DNA of 64,000 nucleotides from Neptunitalea lumnitzerae (lineage in GTDB: Bacteria; Bacteroidota; Bacteroidia; Flavobacteriales; Flavobacteriaceae). The notes under the pieces were generated by a model. That model was given only the letters and a program-made list of their open reading frames with translations, was not told the DNA's origin and did no database searches. Positions 52,804 to 60,475 of this stretch are shown here, one piece after another (positions within the stretch are counted from its first letter, which is position 1; each line of letters opens with the position of its first letter). The stretch spans positions 1,054,001-1,118,000 of the forward strand of contig NZ_BRVO01000002.1 in NCBI RefSeq assembly GCF_027924185.1. The letters run 5' to 3'. The position numbers and the translations under genes are program-made.

Positions 52804-53463
52804 ATGAAAAAAATTGCAACCCTACTTGTTCTATTTATTTGTATTGTAAAAGCTAATGCACAAGGCAATATATACACAAGTGAAAGTTTTGACGAGTTAA
52901 GTAAAGACCACAAGGTACTAGCTATACTACCCTTTTACGCTACTTTACACTTAGAAAACTCTAAAGACATTACCGATGAAAATTTAAAAAAATTAGCAGA
53001 AAAAGAAGGATATGTAGTACAAAGTGCTCTTGAAACCTATTTCTTGAAACAAAAATCTAAAAAGAAATTTGAAGTAACGTTTCAGAACATTCAAATTACT
53101 AACGACCTTTTAGCAAAAAATAATATCAGCTTAGACAACTTAGACGTATACACCTCTAAAAAGCTTGCCAATTTATTAGGTGTTGACGGTATTATTAGTG
53201 GTAACTTAACACTTAAAGCTTTAATATCTGAAGGCGTTTCTACAGACTTTGACATTTTTGATTATTTGTTAGGTGATAGTGGCTACGGTAGAATAGCTAT
53301 TAAGATTGCTGACGGAAAAACGAGTAAGTTATTATGGAAGTACGAAAACAAAATAACCAAAAAATCTGGTAAAGACACTTATGAAATCATTACAGACATG
53401 ATGAAAAAAGCAGCTAGAAAGTTTCCGTACGAGAAAGAAAAGAAACGTAAGAAAAAGAATTAA
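52804..53463 (+). CDS. secreted protein, possibly LpoB/CsgG-like
   Basis: 219 residues with a signal peptide (cut near ANAQ, residue 20). The mature part has an alternating beta/alpha pattern, VLAILPFYATLHLENS followed by LAEKEGYVVQSALETYFLK and GVDGIISGNLTLKAL, resembling the small periplasmic fold of LpoB/CsgG/GNA1162-type proteins; that resemblance is tentative. The C-terminus is very Lys-rich. It is 6 bases downstream of the TonB-dependent receptor and ends the operon at a strong terminator. Confidence 0.7.
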   Translation: MKKIATLLVLFICIVKANAQGNIYTSESFDELSKDHKVLAILPFYATLHLENSKDITDENLKKLAEKEGYVVQSALETYFLKQKSKKKFEVTFQNIQITNDLLAKNNISLDNLDVYTSKKLANLLGVDGIISGNLTLKALISEGVSTDFDIFDYLLGDSGYGRIAIKIADGKTSKLLWKYENKITKKSGKDTYEIITDMMKKAARKFPYEKEKKRKKKN

Positions 53464-53481
53464 CAACAACTTATTATAAAT

Positions 53482-53512
53482 AAAAAAAGCTTCCTAAATG
53501 GAAGCTTTTTTT
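53482..53512. terminator. bidirectional terminator
   Basis: Arms AAAAAAAGCTTCC and GGAAGCTTTTTTT with loop TAAAT, between the receptor operon (+) and tRNA-Thr (-). Confidence 0.88.
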
Positions 53513-53515
53513 AAG

Positions 53516-53589
53516 AGCCGATAGAGGGACTCGAACCCACGACCTGCTGATTACAAATCAGCTGCTCTAGCCAGCTGAGCTACATCGGC
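53516..53589 (-). tRNA. tRNA-Thr (anticodon TGT)
   Basis: On the minus strand the acceptor arm GCCGATG/TATCGGC, D-arm GCTC..GAGC, anticodon arm GCTGA-TTTGTAA-TCAGC and T-arm GTGGG-TTCGAGT-CCC all fold. The loop positions 34-36 read TGT, decoding ACA (Thr). The 3' CCA is not encoded. A canonical promoter (-33 at 53627-53630, -7 at 53600-53607) precedes it. Confidence 0.95.
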
Positions 53590-53599
53590 ATTGCGGGTG

Positions 53600-53630
53600 C
53601 AAATATAATTCTGTTTTTAAAATTTGCAAA
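53600..53630 (-). promoter_or_regulatory. full Bacteroidota promoter of tRNA-Thr
   Basis: On the minus strand a -33 TTTG (53630-53627), a 19-base spacer, and a -7 TATATTTG (53607-53600) end 10 bases before the tRNA. Both boxes are exact and the spacing is ideal: the best promoter in the window. Confidence 0.8.
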
Positions 53631-53655
53631 CACTTTTTAAAAAATTTTCAATTAA

Positions 53656-54225
53656 TTATTGAGGTATTGAATCTTTTTTCTCTCCAAAAAAGTCTTGTAG
53701 GGGTTTCAAAGGATTACCATTTACCTGTGAACTCTGTAAAATTTGCACTAGTTTCCCCATATTCTCAATTTTAAAATTATCTCCTAAAATACGCACCAAG
53801 GCAAAACCATCTTCTTTATTATAGCCATAAATAACTACCTCATCAATAGAGTCTTCATCACCTATATAATAAAGTTTCCCTTTCATATCATTGCTATTAA
53901 AGCTCATTAACTCTTCAAAGTCTTCTCCCTTTAAAATATCACTCACCGTTTCTTTCTCTTCTGTAAAGTTAGGTTGGTTTGCACGCAACATAACTATGTT
54001 AAGTTTTCTCAACGATTTATAGATTTCTTTTTCTTCTGGTGTTAATTCTGTTTTAGAAACATCAAAAATTGATGTGGCCACATCTAAAGAAAGAAATTCA
54101 GGCTGTGCTGATTTGTCTACCAAATACTCTTGTAGCTCTCCGCCTTTCACATCACAAGAAACTGAAAATACTAACAGCATTATTATAAACAGTAATTTTA
54201 CTAAGTATTTTGCTATTACTTCCAT
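53656..54225 (-). CDS. DUF4252 lipoprotein
   Basis: 189 residues from the ATG at 54225 (the longer frame starts with a TTG). A lipoprotein signal (FIIMLLVFSVSC, Cys at about 24) precedes a DUF4252 domain. Domain hallmarks: ILKGEDFEELMSFNSNDMKGKLY and DSIDEVVIYGYNKEDGFALV. Function unknown. It is the second of two DUF4252 genes in a sigma-factor operon, separated from the first by a hairpin. Confidence 0.82.
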   Translation of the reverse strand: MEVIAKYLVKLLFIIMLLVFSVSCDVKGGELQEYLVDKSAQPEFLSLDVATSIFDVSKTELTPEEKEIYKSLRKLNIVMLRANQPNFTEEKETVSDILKGEDFEELMSFNSNDMKGKLYYIGDEDSIDEVVIYGYNKEDGFALVRILGDNFKIENMGKLVQILQSSQVNGNPLKPLQDFFGEKKDSIPQ

Positions 54226-54242
54226 AATTTTCAATTTAAAAA

Positions 54243-54272
54243 AAAGGTGTAACTACAGTTAGCTACACCTTT
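54243..54272 (-). terminator. hairpin (terminator or attenuator) between two DUF4252 genes
   Basis: AAAGGTGTA and TACACCTTT arms with an extra CTA/TAG pair inside, then a T run on the minus strand. It sits inside the operon and would lower expression of the last gene. Confidence 0.7.
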
Positions 54273-54284
54273 AAAACATTAATA

Positions 54285-54815
54285 CTATTTCTTTTGAGCG
54301 TTGTTTAATTGAGATGGCAAGTTCATTGACTTAGTAAGTTCTCCTATTTGGTTTAAATCAATGTCTCCTACTATAGAAAGCAAAACACTTTCTACTTTTC
54401 TTCCCTCAATATTTACATCACTAATACCTTGGATAAACATTAGAAGCTCTTTAACATGGTCTTTATCTTTCCCTTCTCTAATGTAAATTTTCACATTAGC
54501 ATCTTTATCTTTTACTCGCATTAATTCTTCTAATCCACCAGACTTAATATACTTATTAACGGTAGCAGTCATATCCTTAGAAACGGCTTCACTTTCGGTA
54601 GTAAATAATCTTAAGCCTTTAAGACTTTTTACCATATCCATTAAACTTTTTGCTTCCGGATCATCAGAATCTATGTGTACAAACATTTCAAACATACGTT
54701 GGTTTACAACCACCGTAGTTACATCGTCCATATCCTCAAATTTATCAAAATCTGATTGTGCCTTTGATAAAAATGGTAAGGCAACTAATGCTATTAATAA
54801 AACTATTTTTTTCAT
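54285..54815 (-). CDS. secreted DUF4252 protein
   Basis: 176 residues with a signal peptide (cut near LSKAQ, residue 19) and a DUF4252 domain over the rest, for example FTTESEAVSKDMTATVNKYI and VKIYIREGKDKDHVKELLMFIQG. It is probably periplasmic or surface-attached. It belongs to the sigma factor / membrane protein / DUF4252 operon; spacing to the upstream membrane-protein gene is 3 bases. The function of DUF4252 is not known; its coupling to an ECF sigma factor suggests envelope stress. Confidence 0.85.
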   Translation of the reverse strand: MKKIVLLIALVALPFLSKAQSDFDKFEDMDDVTTVVVNQRMFEMFVHIDSDDPEAKSLMDMVKSLKGLRLFTTESEAVSKDMTATVNKYIKSGGLEELMRVKDKDANVKIYIREGKDKDHVKELLMFIQGISDVNIEGRKVESVLLSIVGDIDLNQIGELTKSMNLPSQLNNAQKK

Positions 54816-54818
54816 TTT

Positions 54819-55274
54819 TTACTTGTTTACGGGTTTAAAAATTTTCTGTGTTGTTTCGTCTATTTCATTTAAGTATCCCATCTGCACTTTGCTTTTTTGT
54901 AAATTCATAGCTAAAAGTTCAAATGCTTGCTTGGTTTCAGCATAGGCTATCTCTGCCTCTCTTTTCTGCTGATACTGCTGATATGAATTCACTCCAAAAT
55001 AAGCTCCAAAAATCATAACGGCCACGGCTGCAACTGAAATCCATTTTCGATAATTTACGTTTCGTTTCTCAGGTGTTAATGGAACGTTTTTGGTAAACCG
55101 TTCTTCTTTGGCTACAGCAAAAAAGGAGAACATCATTCTATACTCTTCCAAATGAGGCGCCACATTGTCTTGAGTAAAGTATTGTTGTAACTCTTGTTCT
55201 TCAGCTACCGTTGTGGTAGCCTCCAAATACTTCTCTAATAACTGTTCTATATACTTAACTTTGTTGAATTCCAT
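54819..55274 (-). CDS. small membrane protein, putative anti-sigma factor
   Basis: 151 residues: a helical N-terminus (about 1-70: EQLLEKYLEATTTVAEEQEL resembles the anti-sigma N-domain of Bacteroidota), one membrane helix at about 78-95 (WISVAAVAVMIFGAYFGV), and a helical periplasmic tail. Its start overlaps the end of the sigma factor gene by 20 bases, so the two proteins are made together, the usual arrangement for sigma/anti-sigma pairs. Assignment is by context. Confidence 0.72.
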   Translation of the reverse strand: MEFNKVKYIEQLLEKYLEATTTVAEEQELQQYFTQDNVAPHLEEYRMMFSFFAVAKEERFTKNVPLTPEKRNVNYRKWISVAAVAVMIFGAYFGVNSYQQYQQKREAEIAYAETKQAFELLAMNLQKSKVQMGYLNEIDETTQKIFKPVNK

Positions 55275-55770
55275 AATTGTGTGTTTTAATCAATGATTCT
55301 CTAACTGTTTTTCTTGCTCTAGAAAGTGCTGTTCTTATAGCACTTTGGTTCATATCCATCATTTCAGCTATTTCTTCAAACTCATATTGTTCAATATCTC
55401 TTAACTGTAAAATCATACGTTGTTGCTCGGGTAACGTTGTTAAAATACGTTGCATCCATTCTAAACTATCTACATTCTCAACCTTTCTTTGTAATGAAAC
55501 GGATTCATCTTGATAATTACTGTGCACTAACTTTAAATGACCTGCTTGTTTAGATTTTAATCGGTCTAAGCAATAATTCTTTGTCATGGTCATAGCAAAA
55601 GCTTCTACACTCTTATAAGTCTCTATACGTTCACTACTCTTCCAAAGTTTTAATAAAACTTCCTGGGTAGCATCTTCCGCCTCTTCTTTAGATACTAGCA
55701 ATCTTTTTGCCAATCTAAACATCTTATCCTTAAAGGGCGTTACAGTATTTAAAAACGAAGATGCATCCAT
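55255..55770 (-). CDS. ECF RNA polymerase sigma factor
   Basis: 171 residues from the ATG at 55770 (an upstream TTG at 55779 is less likely). Region 2: MFRLAKRLLVSKEEAEDATQ and LLKLWKSSERIETYKSVEAF; region 4: LPEQQRMILQLRDIEQYEFE, then EIAEMMDMNQSAIRTALSRA. It heads an operon with a putative anti-sigma factor and two DUF4252 proteins, which are likely its regulon members or sensors. Confidence 0.93.
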   Translation of the reverse strand: MDASSFLNTVTPFKDKMFRLAKRLLVSKEEAEDATQEVLLKLWKSSERIETYKSVEAFAMTMTKNYCLDRLKSKQAGHLKLVHSNYQDESVSLQRKVENVDSLEWMQRILTTLPEQQRMILQLRDIEQYEFEEIAEMMDMNQSAIRTALSRARKTVRESLIKTHNYGIQQS

Positions 55771-55878
55771 CTTAAACAATTCATTTGGTTGATATATAAG
55801 GGAGACGACCCAAATAATATTTTGTTACAAAAATTTTCAAATTATAATAAACTGCATAAATTTAATGTTTTATAAGCT

Positions 55879-57426
55879 ATGGTTAAGATATTTAATATGA
55901 GACAGTTTTTCTTTAGTATACTAGGTATCAGTTTTCTTTTTGTAAGCTGTAATGACAGAGATGATAATATACAAACCTATACCTCATCTGCATCTGTAGA
56001 AGATTTTATTTGGAAAGGACTTAATTTTTGGTATTTCTGGCAGGCAGAAGTAGAAGATTTAGATGATAACAGATTTGCTTCTAGTCAGGAGTACTCTAAT
56101 TTTATTACATCTTTTGCCAGTCCTGATATGTTGTTTTACAATTTATGTAATCAACATACCGCTATTTATGATGATGCTAATACTATTGACCGCTTTAGTT
56201 ACATAACCGATGATTATACCTCATTAGTGAATTCCTTAAGCGGATCGTACACTACCAATGGAGTAGAATTTGGTTTAGCTCAATTTTCTGATAGCAACGA
56301 CATCTATGGATTTGTAAAATACATTATGACTAATTCAAACGCTTCTACTAAAAACATACATAGAGGAGATATATTTACAGGAGTGAATGGTATACAACTA
56401 ACCCTTGATAACTACAATGATTTACTATACGGAAATACCAGCTACACGTTAAACATGGCTTCTATTGTAAACGCCTCTTTGGTTACAGACTTTCATCCGC
56501 AAAGAGCTGCTATTAGTGAAAATGGTGTGACAGTAGATTTAACTAAAGAATCGTATACTGAAAATCCTGTTTTTAAAGTAGCAACCTTTTCTAATGCCGG
56601 ACACACTATTGGCTATTTAATGTATAATGGTTTTACCGCTGATTTTAATACCGAATTAAATAATGCATTTGCACAACTGAAAGGTGCTAATGTAACCGAT
56701 TTAGTAATAGACTTCCGCTATAATGGTGGTGGAAGTGTAAATACTTCCAGAATATTATCTAGCCTAATTACAGGCCAGTTTACCGGAGACTTATATATTA
56801 AACAACGTTGGAATGATAAAATTCAATCACAATTATCAGATGCTGAACTAAGTGATTATTTTACCAATACAAATTCTGACGGAGCAAGCTTAAACAGTTT
56901 ACAACTTTCAGAGGTATATGTTTTAACTACGTACCAAACAGCATCGGCAAGTGAGTTGGTTATAAATGCCTTAGACCCCTATATTACTGTACACCAAATT
57001 GGAGCTAGCACAAGAGGGAAAAATGAATTTTCAATTACACTGGTAGACGATCCGGGGAACTCTTATATCTATAGTGATAACCGAATTAATTACATAAACA
57101 CTAACAATAGCTGGGGTATGCAGCCCTTAGTAGGCAGAAATGCTAATGCCGCAGGTTTTTATGATTATGCTGACACTGGTTTTATACCAGATACTCAGAT
57201 GGCAGAAGACCTAACCAACATGGGCATTTTAGGTAATGAAACAGAACCTTTTTTAGCAGAAGCTATTGCACAAATTACTGGTAGCGCCAGAAAAGCATAT
57301 CAACCAATCAAAATCTCATTAAAGGAGTTCGCAAATTCTAAAAGCTACATAAAACCTTTTAACAACATGTATGTAGAAAAAACTCCTGATATTCATATTT
57401 CAGATATTTCATTCCCAAATGATTAA
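55879..57426 (+). CDS. S41-family peptidase lipoprotein (C-terminal processing protease)
   Basis: 515 residues. Lipoprotein signal (FFSILGISFLFVSC, Cys about 22). A PDZ-like region (about 125-215) precedes the S41 core with VIDFRYNGGGSVNTSRIL (about 275-292), the catalytic Ser in TYQTASASELVINALD (about 352-367) and the catalytic Lys in STRGKNEFS (about 374-382). It cleaves C-terminal regions of exported proteins and probably sits in the outer membrane. An in-frame ATG at 55897 is an alternative start. Confidence 0.9.
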   Translation: MVKIFNMRQFFFSILGISFLFVSCNDRDDNIQTYTSSASVEDFIWKGLNFWYFWQAEVEDLDDNRFASSQEYSNFITSFASPDMLFYNLCNQHTAIYDDANTIDRFSYITDDYTSLVNSLSGSYTTNGVEFGLAQFSDSNDIYGFVKYIMTNSNASTKNIHRGDIFTGVNGIQLTLDNYNDLLYGNTSYTLNMASIVNASLVTDFHPQRAAISENGVTVDLTKESYTENPVFKVATFSNAGHTIGYLMYNGFTADFNTELNNAFAQLKGANVTDLVIDFRYNGGGSVNTSRILSSLITGQFTGDLYIKQRWNDKIQSQLSDAELSDYFTNTNSDGASLNSLQLSEVYVLTTYQTASASELVINALDPYITVHQIGASTRGKNEFSITLVDDPGNSYIYSDNRINYINTNNSWGMQPLVGRNANAAGFYDYADTGFIPDTQMAEDLTNMGILGNETEPFLAEAIAQITGSARKAYQPIKISLKEFANSKSYIKPFNNMYVEKTPDIHISDISFPND

Positions 57427-57469
57427 AAATTAAAAAGGAGTATCAATTAGATACTCCTTTTTAATTTTT
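57425..57469. terminator. bidirectional terminator with 20-bp stem
   Basis: A perfect 20-bp inverted repeat with loop AATTA lies between the S41 gene (+) and the end of the Hsp70 operon (-). The arms are AT-rich at the outer ends, giving T runs in both directions. Confidence 0.88.
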
Positions 57470-57488
57470 ATCTATACAATGGCATGCG

Positions 57489-58931
57489 TTAATTTTCTTC
57501 TACCTCTTCCGTTTCCTCATTAGGTTCTTGCTTTTCATTCACCTTTTCCTCTTTATCAGGGTTTACCTCTACTGGTGTTTCAGATGGTGTTGTATTCAAT
57601 TCTTCTTTCAATTCTAAAGAATCTTTCACAGGTTCATCCTCACTAGGTGTTTGAACTGGCTGTACCGCTTCTTCCTTAACAGTAGATTCTGACGATCCTC
57701 CACCTTCATTTTCTTCAATTTTCTCTATTCTATCAGGTACTTCATTAACTGTTACACCATACTTTTTTATAAGTGCTAATAAACGTGATTTATCTTTGCT
57801 ATTCATACCTTTCAAAACAAAATCTTGAGATGTAAAGGCCTGCTTTGAGTCTATTTGAAAGTATTTTGTTTTATAACTTATAAATTGTCCGTTTTCATTA
57901 ATAGAGGCAATACTTTTAAATGGTAGTAGGTACAACACTTTCGATTTTTTATTACTGATGTAAAAACCACTTTTATTTAAAGTACCTAACACAAAATCGG
58001 TAGGTTTATAAGTATTAATCAATTTTAGCAGTGCAATACTATCTGCATAAAACTCACTCAGTGGCTTGGGTACTTCATTAGCTATTTCTACCTCAACTTC
58101 TTCTGGGGTATCATTCACAGTACCTGAAGGACTTGCAATCATCTGTTCCCTATCTGGTTCTGATGTAGGGGCTTCTTCTCTATCAGGCGTTACAACTTCA
58201 ATATCATTACTATTAATTATTTTTTCTTCTTTACTAAATAATACATAACTAACTATTAGTAAACCTACTATAAGCACCAACCCTATTAAAATTAACTTAC
58301 CATAACCATCTTTTTTAGTTTCAACAGTAGATTCAGTTACTGATTTAGCAGGTTCCACTTCTTCATGTATAGCAGTGGCGTCTACTGTTTTATTAGCTAG
58401 TTGCTTTTCTGCTACTTCCTGTTTTTGTAAAATTCTTTTCTTTACTTTAGCCAACACATAATTTAGTGCTACCTGAAAATACAGCTCTGCTCTTTCCTTT
58501 TCCTTTCTAAAGGGTTGCTTAGAAGCCTCTAAAGCTGTAGCCTCTATTTTAGTATCTAGCTCACCTGTATAGAATTTAAAACGCTCTTCTATTACAGCTT
58601 CATTATCAAATGGAAAAGCTGCAAAAAAAGCTAATGCCTCTTCGGGTAATATTCGTTGTTCTCTACCAATAACATCTCCTTCTTCAATATAGCCTTTTCC
58701 CATAGACAAAAGTGCTCCCATATCAGAAATCACTTCACTATCGGTTAACACTTTATAAGCATCTTCTAACTGTTTCAAGTGTACCTCATGCAAGTGCTTC
58801 ATTCCCTCTGTTAAACAAAGGTCACATTGTTCATCACATACGGTGTACCAAAAAGAAAATTTAGCTCTAATGGTTTCCATATCTGCTTCAGATGGTACTC
58901 CTAAAATTCGAAATGCTTCTTCTTTAGTCAT
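57489..58931 (-). CDS. membrane protein with degenerate J-domain, last gene of the Hsp70 operon
   Basis: 480 residues. N-terminal J-like fold (about 4-66): FRILGVPSEADMETIRAKFSFW as helices I/II and HLKQLEDAYKVLTD as helix III, but the HPD loop is absent and replaced by a Cys cluster CDEQCDLC (Cys32, 36, 39). A helical stretch (about 95-180) follows, one membrane helix at 212-233 (KLILIGLVLIVGLLIVSYVLF), an acidic linker, a compact region at 290-395 (FVLGTLNKSGFYISNKKSKV) that could be a PH-like beta domain, and an acidic 85-residue tail. A normal J-domain uses HPD to stimulate Hsp70 ATPase; this one could instead bind Hsp70 without stimulating it. It is 17 bases after the Hsp70 gene. Confidence 0.8.
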   Translation of the reverse strand: MTKEEAFRILGVPSEADMETIRAKFSFWYTVCDEQCDLCLTEGMKHLHEVHLKQLEDAYKVLTDSEVISDMGALLSMGKGYIEEGDVIGREQRILPEEALAFFAAFPFDNEAVIEERFKFYTGELDTKIEATALEASKQPFRKEKERAELYFQVALNYVLAKVKKRILQKQEVAEKQLANKTVDATAIHEEVEPAKSVTESTVETKKDGYGKLILIGLVLIVGLLIVSYVLFSKEEKIINSNDIEVVTPDREEAPTSEPDREQMIASPSGTVNDTPEEVEVEIANEVPKPLSEFYADSIALLKLINTYKPTDFVLGTLNKSGFYISNKKSKVLYLLPFKSIASINENGQFISYKTKYFQIDSKQAFTSQDFVLKGMNSKDKSRLLALIKKYGVTVNEVPDRIEKIEENEGGGSSESTVKEEAVQPVQTPSEDEPVKDSLELKEELNTTPSETPVEVNPDKEEKVNEKQEPNEETEEVEEN

Positions 58932-58948
58932 GGCTATGCTATTAAAAT

Positions 58949-60475
58949 TTAAACAACATTATTTATAAACGATTTTTGAACCAGTACTTTCTGGGTTGCT
59001 AAATAGTTAGCCCCCATTCCTTCCTTTCCGAAAGTTTTTTCCAATTCCCTTCCTGTCTGTGGGTCATAAGCTTGTAAAATAATCGTATTGTCTTCTGTAT
59101 ATTCTAGGGTAATGTCTATAGGATAATTTGCCTGATTACTAGGTAGAGGTCCAACATTTAAAACCCCTAAAGTTTTTATATCATTCTCTTCAATAAACTG
59201 CACCAATTCTATGCGCATTTTACCATTGTTGTTAGGTGCTGTGTAATACGTTTTCTTTGCTTTTAGCGGTACAGGCCTGTTTTTTTTAATGATAATATCT
59301 AATATGGTTCTACCGCTTTCAGTATCTACCGCTCTTACTGCTAAATTATATCCGGTAACCCCTTTTAGTTCAGACGGCATATCCATATCAGCACCTCCGT
59401 TACCCGTAAGCATTCTTGCATATACTGAAGCCCCAAACACGACGGCTTTCATAGGGTCATGAAACCGAATTTTATTAGCCAGTAATGGTAGCTTTTCAGC
59501 TAGATACTTTTTAATGAAAGGCACCATAGAAGACCCCCCAACCAGCAGCAATACATCAATATCTTCATCAGTTAACCCAGCCGAAGAAACACAACGTTTT
59601 AATATTTTAATAGTACGTTCTACATCAGGTCTAATAGCGTCTTCAAATTCTTTTCTAGATATAAAAACATCAATACTATCGTTCCCTATTAAACACACTC
59701 TATTTACATATTGAATACCCGGACTAGATAATTCAATTTTCACCTCTTCAGAAAACGTTCGAAGCTGTTGTAATTTTCTACCGGTAAAATTGATAGGTTT
59801 CCCAGTAGCCGCTTCAAACTGGTTGTGTATAATTTCGGCTATAGCCTCATCAAACTCCTTACCTCCCAAGTCGGTTAAACCGTCTTTACTTACAACATAA
59901 AAACCTTGCTCGTTCATATTAAGCACCGTAGCATCAAACGTACCCCCTCCTAAATCATACACCAATATATTTTGGTCGTTAGCTTTTTGTGACAGTCCAT
60001 AATGCATAGCGGCTGCAACAGGTTCTTCTACCAAGCCTAATACAGGTAAGTCTATCATAGCTGCTGCATTAATAACAGCTTTTCGTTGTGCATCGTTAAA
60101 GTGAGCAGGTACCGTAATTACGGCACCTTCTACGGTATTAGAAGCATAAATTTCTGCATCATACTTTATTTTTTTCAATACCAATGCAGCCACAGACTCC
60201 GGATACCAAATGTCTCCATTTTTCATATCCATATAGAGTTCTTTATTATCTCCTAAATAGCGTTTAAAAAAACGTATTACATTTAAATCTGGGTTCTGTT
60301 CTAACATATGTAGCACAGACAACCCCACAAAAGCATTGTTTCCGTTTATATGCAGTATACTTGGTGTATACAATACATTTTTATCGGAATTATCTGGTAA
60401 TAATACCGGTTGATGATCTAAATTTAAGGTAGCTCCTAAAGAATATGTGGTACCTAAATCTATGCCTATTATCAT
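58949..60475 (-). CDS. short Hsp70-family chaperone lacking the lid
   Basis: 508 residues against about 640 for DnaK. The ATPase domain is complete: phosphate-1 IGIDLGTTYS (3-12), connect-1 AVITVPAHFNDAQR (118-131), phosphate-2 VYDLGGGTFDATVL (172-185), adenosine motif LLLVGGSSMVP (309-319) and DPMKAVVFGA (340-349). A beta substrate-binding region follows (about 375-500), but the helical lid and the EEVD-like tail are absent. Its ATG overlaps the stop of the 584-residue gene by 4 bases. Lacking a lid, it probably grips partners loosely or works as a regulated ATP switch rather than a general folding chaperone. Confidence 0.93.
   Translation of the reverse strand: MIIGIDLGTTYSLGATLNLDHQPVLLPDNSDKNVLYTPSILHINGNNAFVGLSVLHMLEQNPDLNVIRFFKRYLGDNKELYMDMKNGDIWYPESVAALVLKKIKYDAEIYASNTVEGAVITVPAHFNDAQRKAVINAAAMIDLPVLGLVEEPVAAAMHYGLSQKANDQNILVYDLGGGTFDATVLNMNEQGFYVVSKDGLTDLGGKEFDEAIAEIIHNQFEAATGKPINFTGRKLQQLRTFSEEVKIELSSPGIQYVNRVCLIGNDSIDVFISRKEFEDAIRPDVERTIKILKRCVSSAGLTDEDIDVLLLVGGSSMVPFIKKYLAEKLPLLANKIRFHDPMKAVVFGASVYARMLTGNGGADMDMPSELKGVTGYNLAVRAVDTESGRTILDIIIKKNRPVPLKAKKTYYTAPNNNGKMRIELVQFIEENDIKTLGVLNVGPLPSNQANYPIDITLEYTEDNTIILQAYDPQTGRELEKTFGKEGMGANYLATQKVLVQKSFINNVV

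Noticed and set aside
53516-53589. tRNA-Thr as an integration site for a mobile element
   Set aside because: No integrase gene, no repeated tRNA 3' end found by eye, and both flanks hold ordinary genes.
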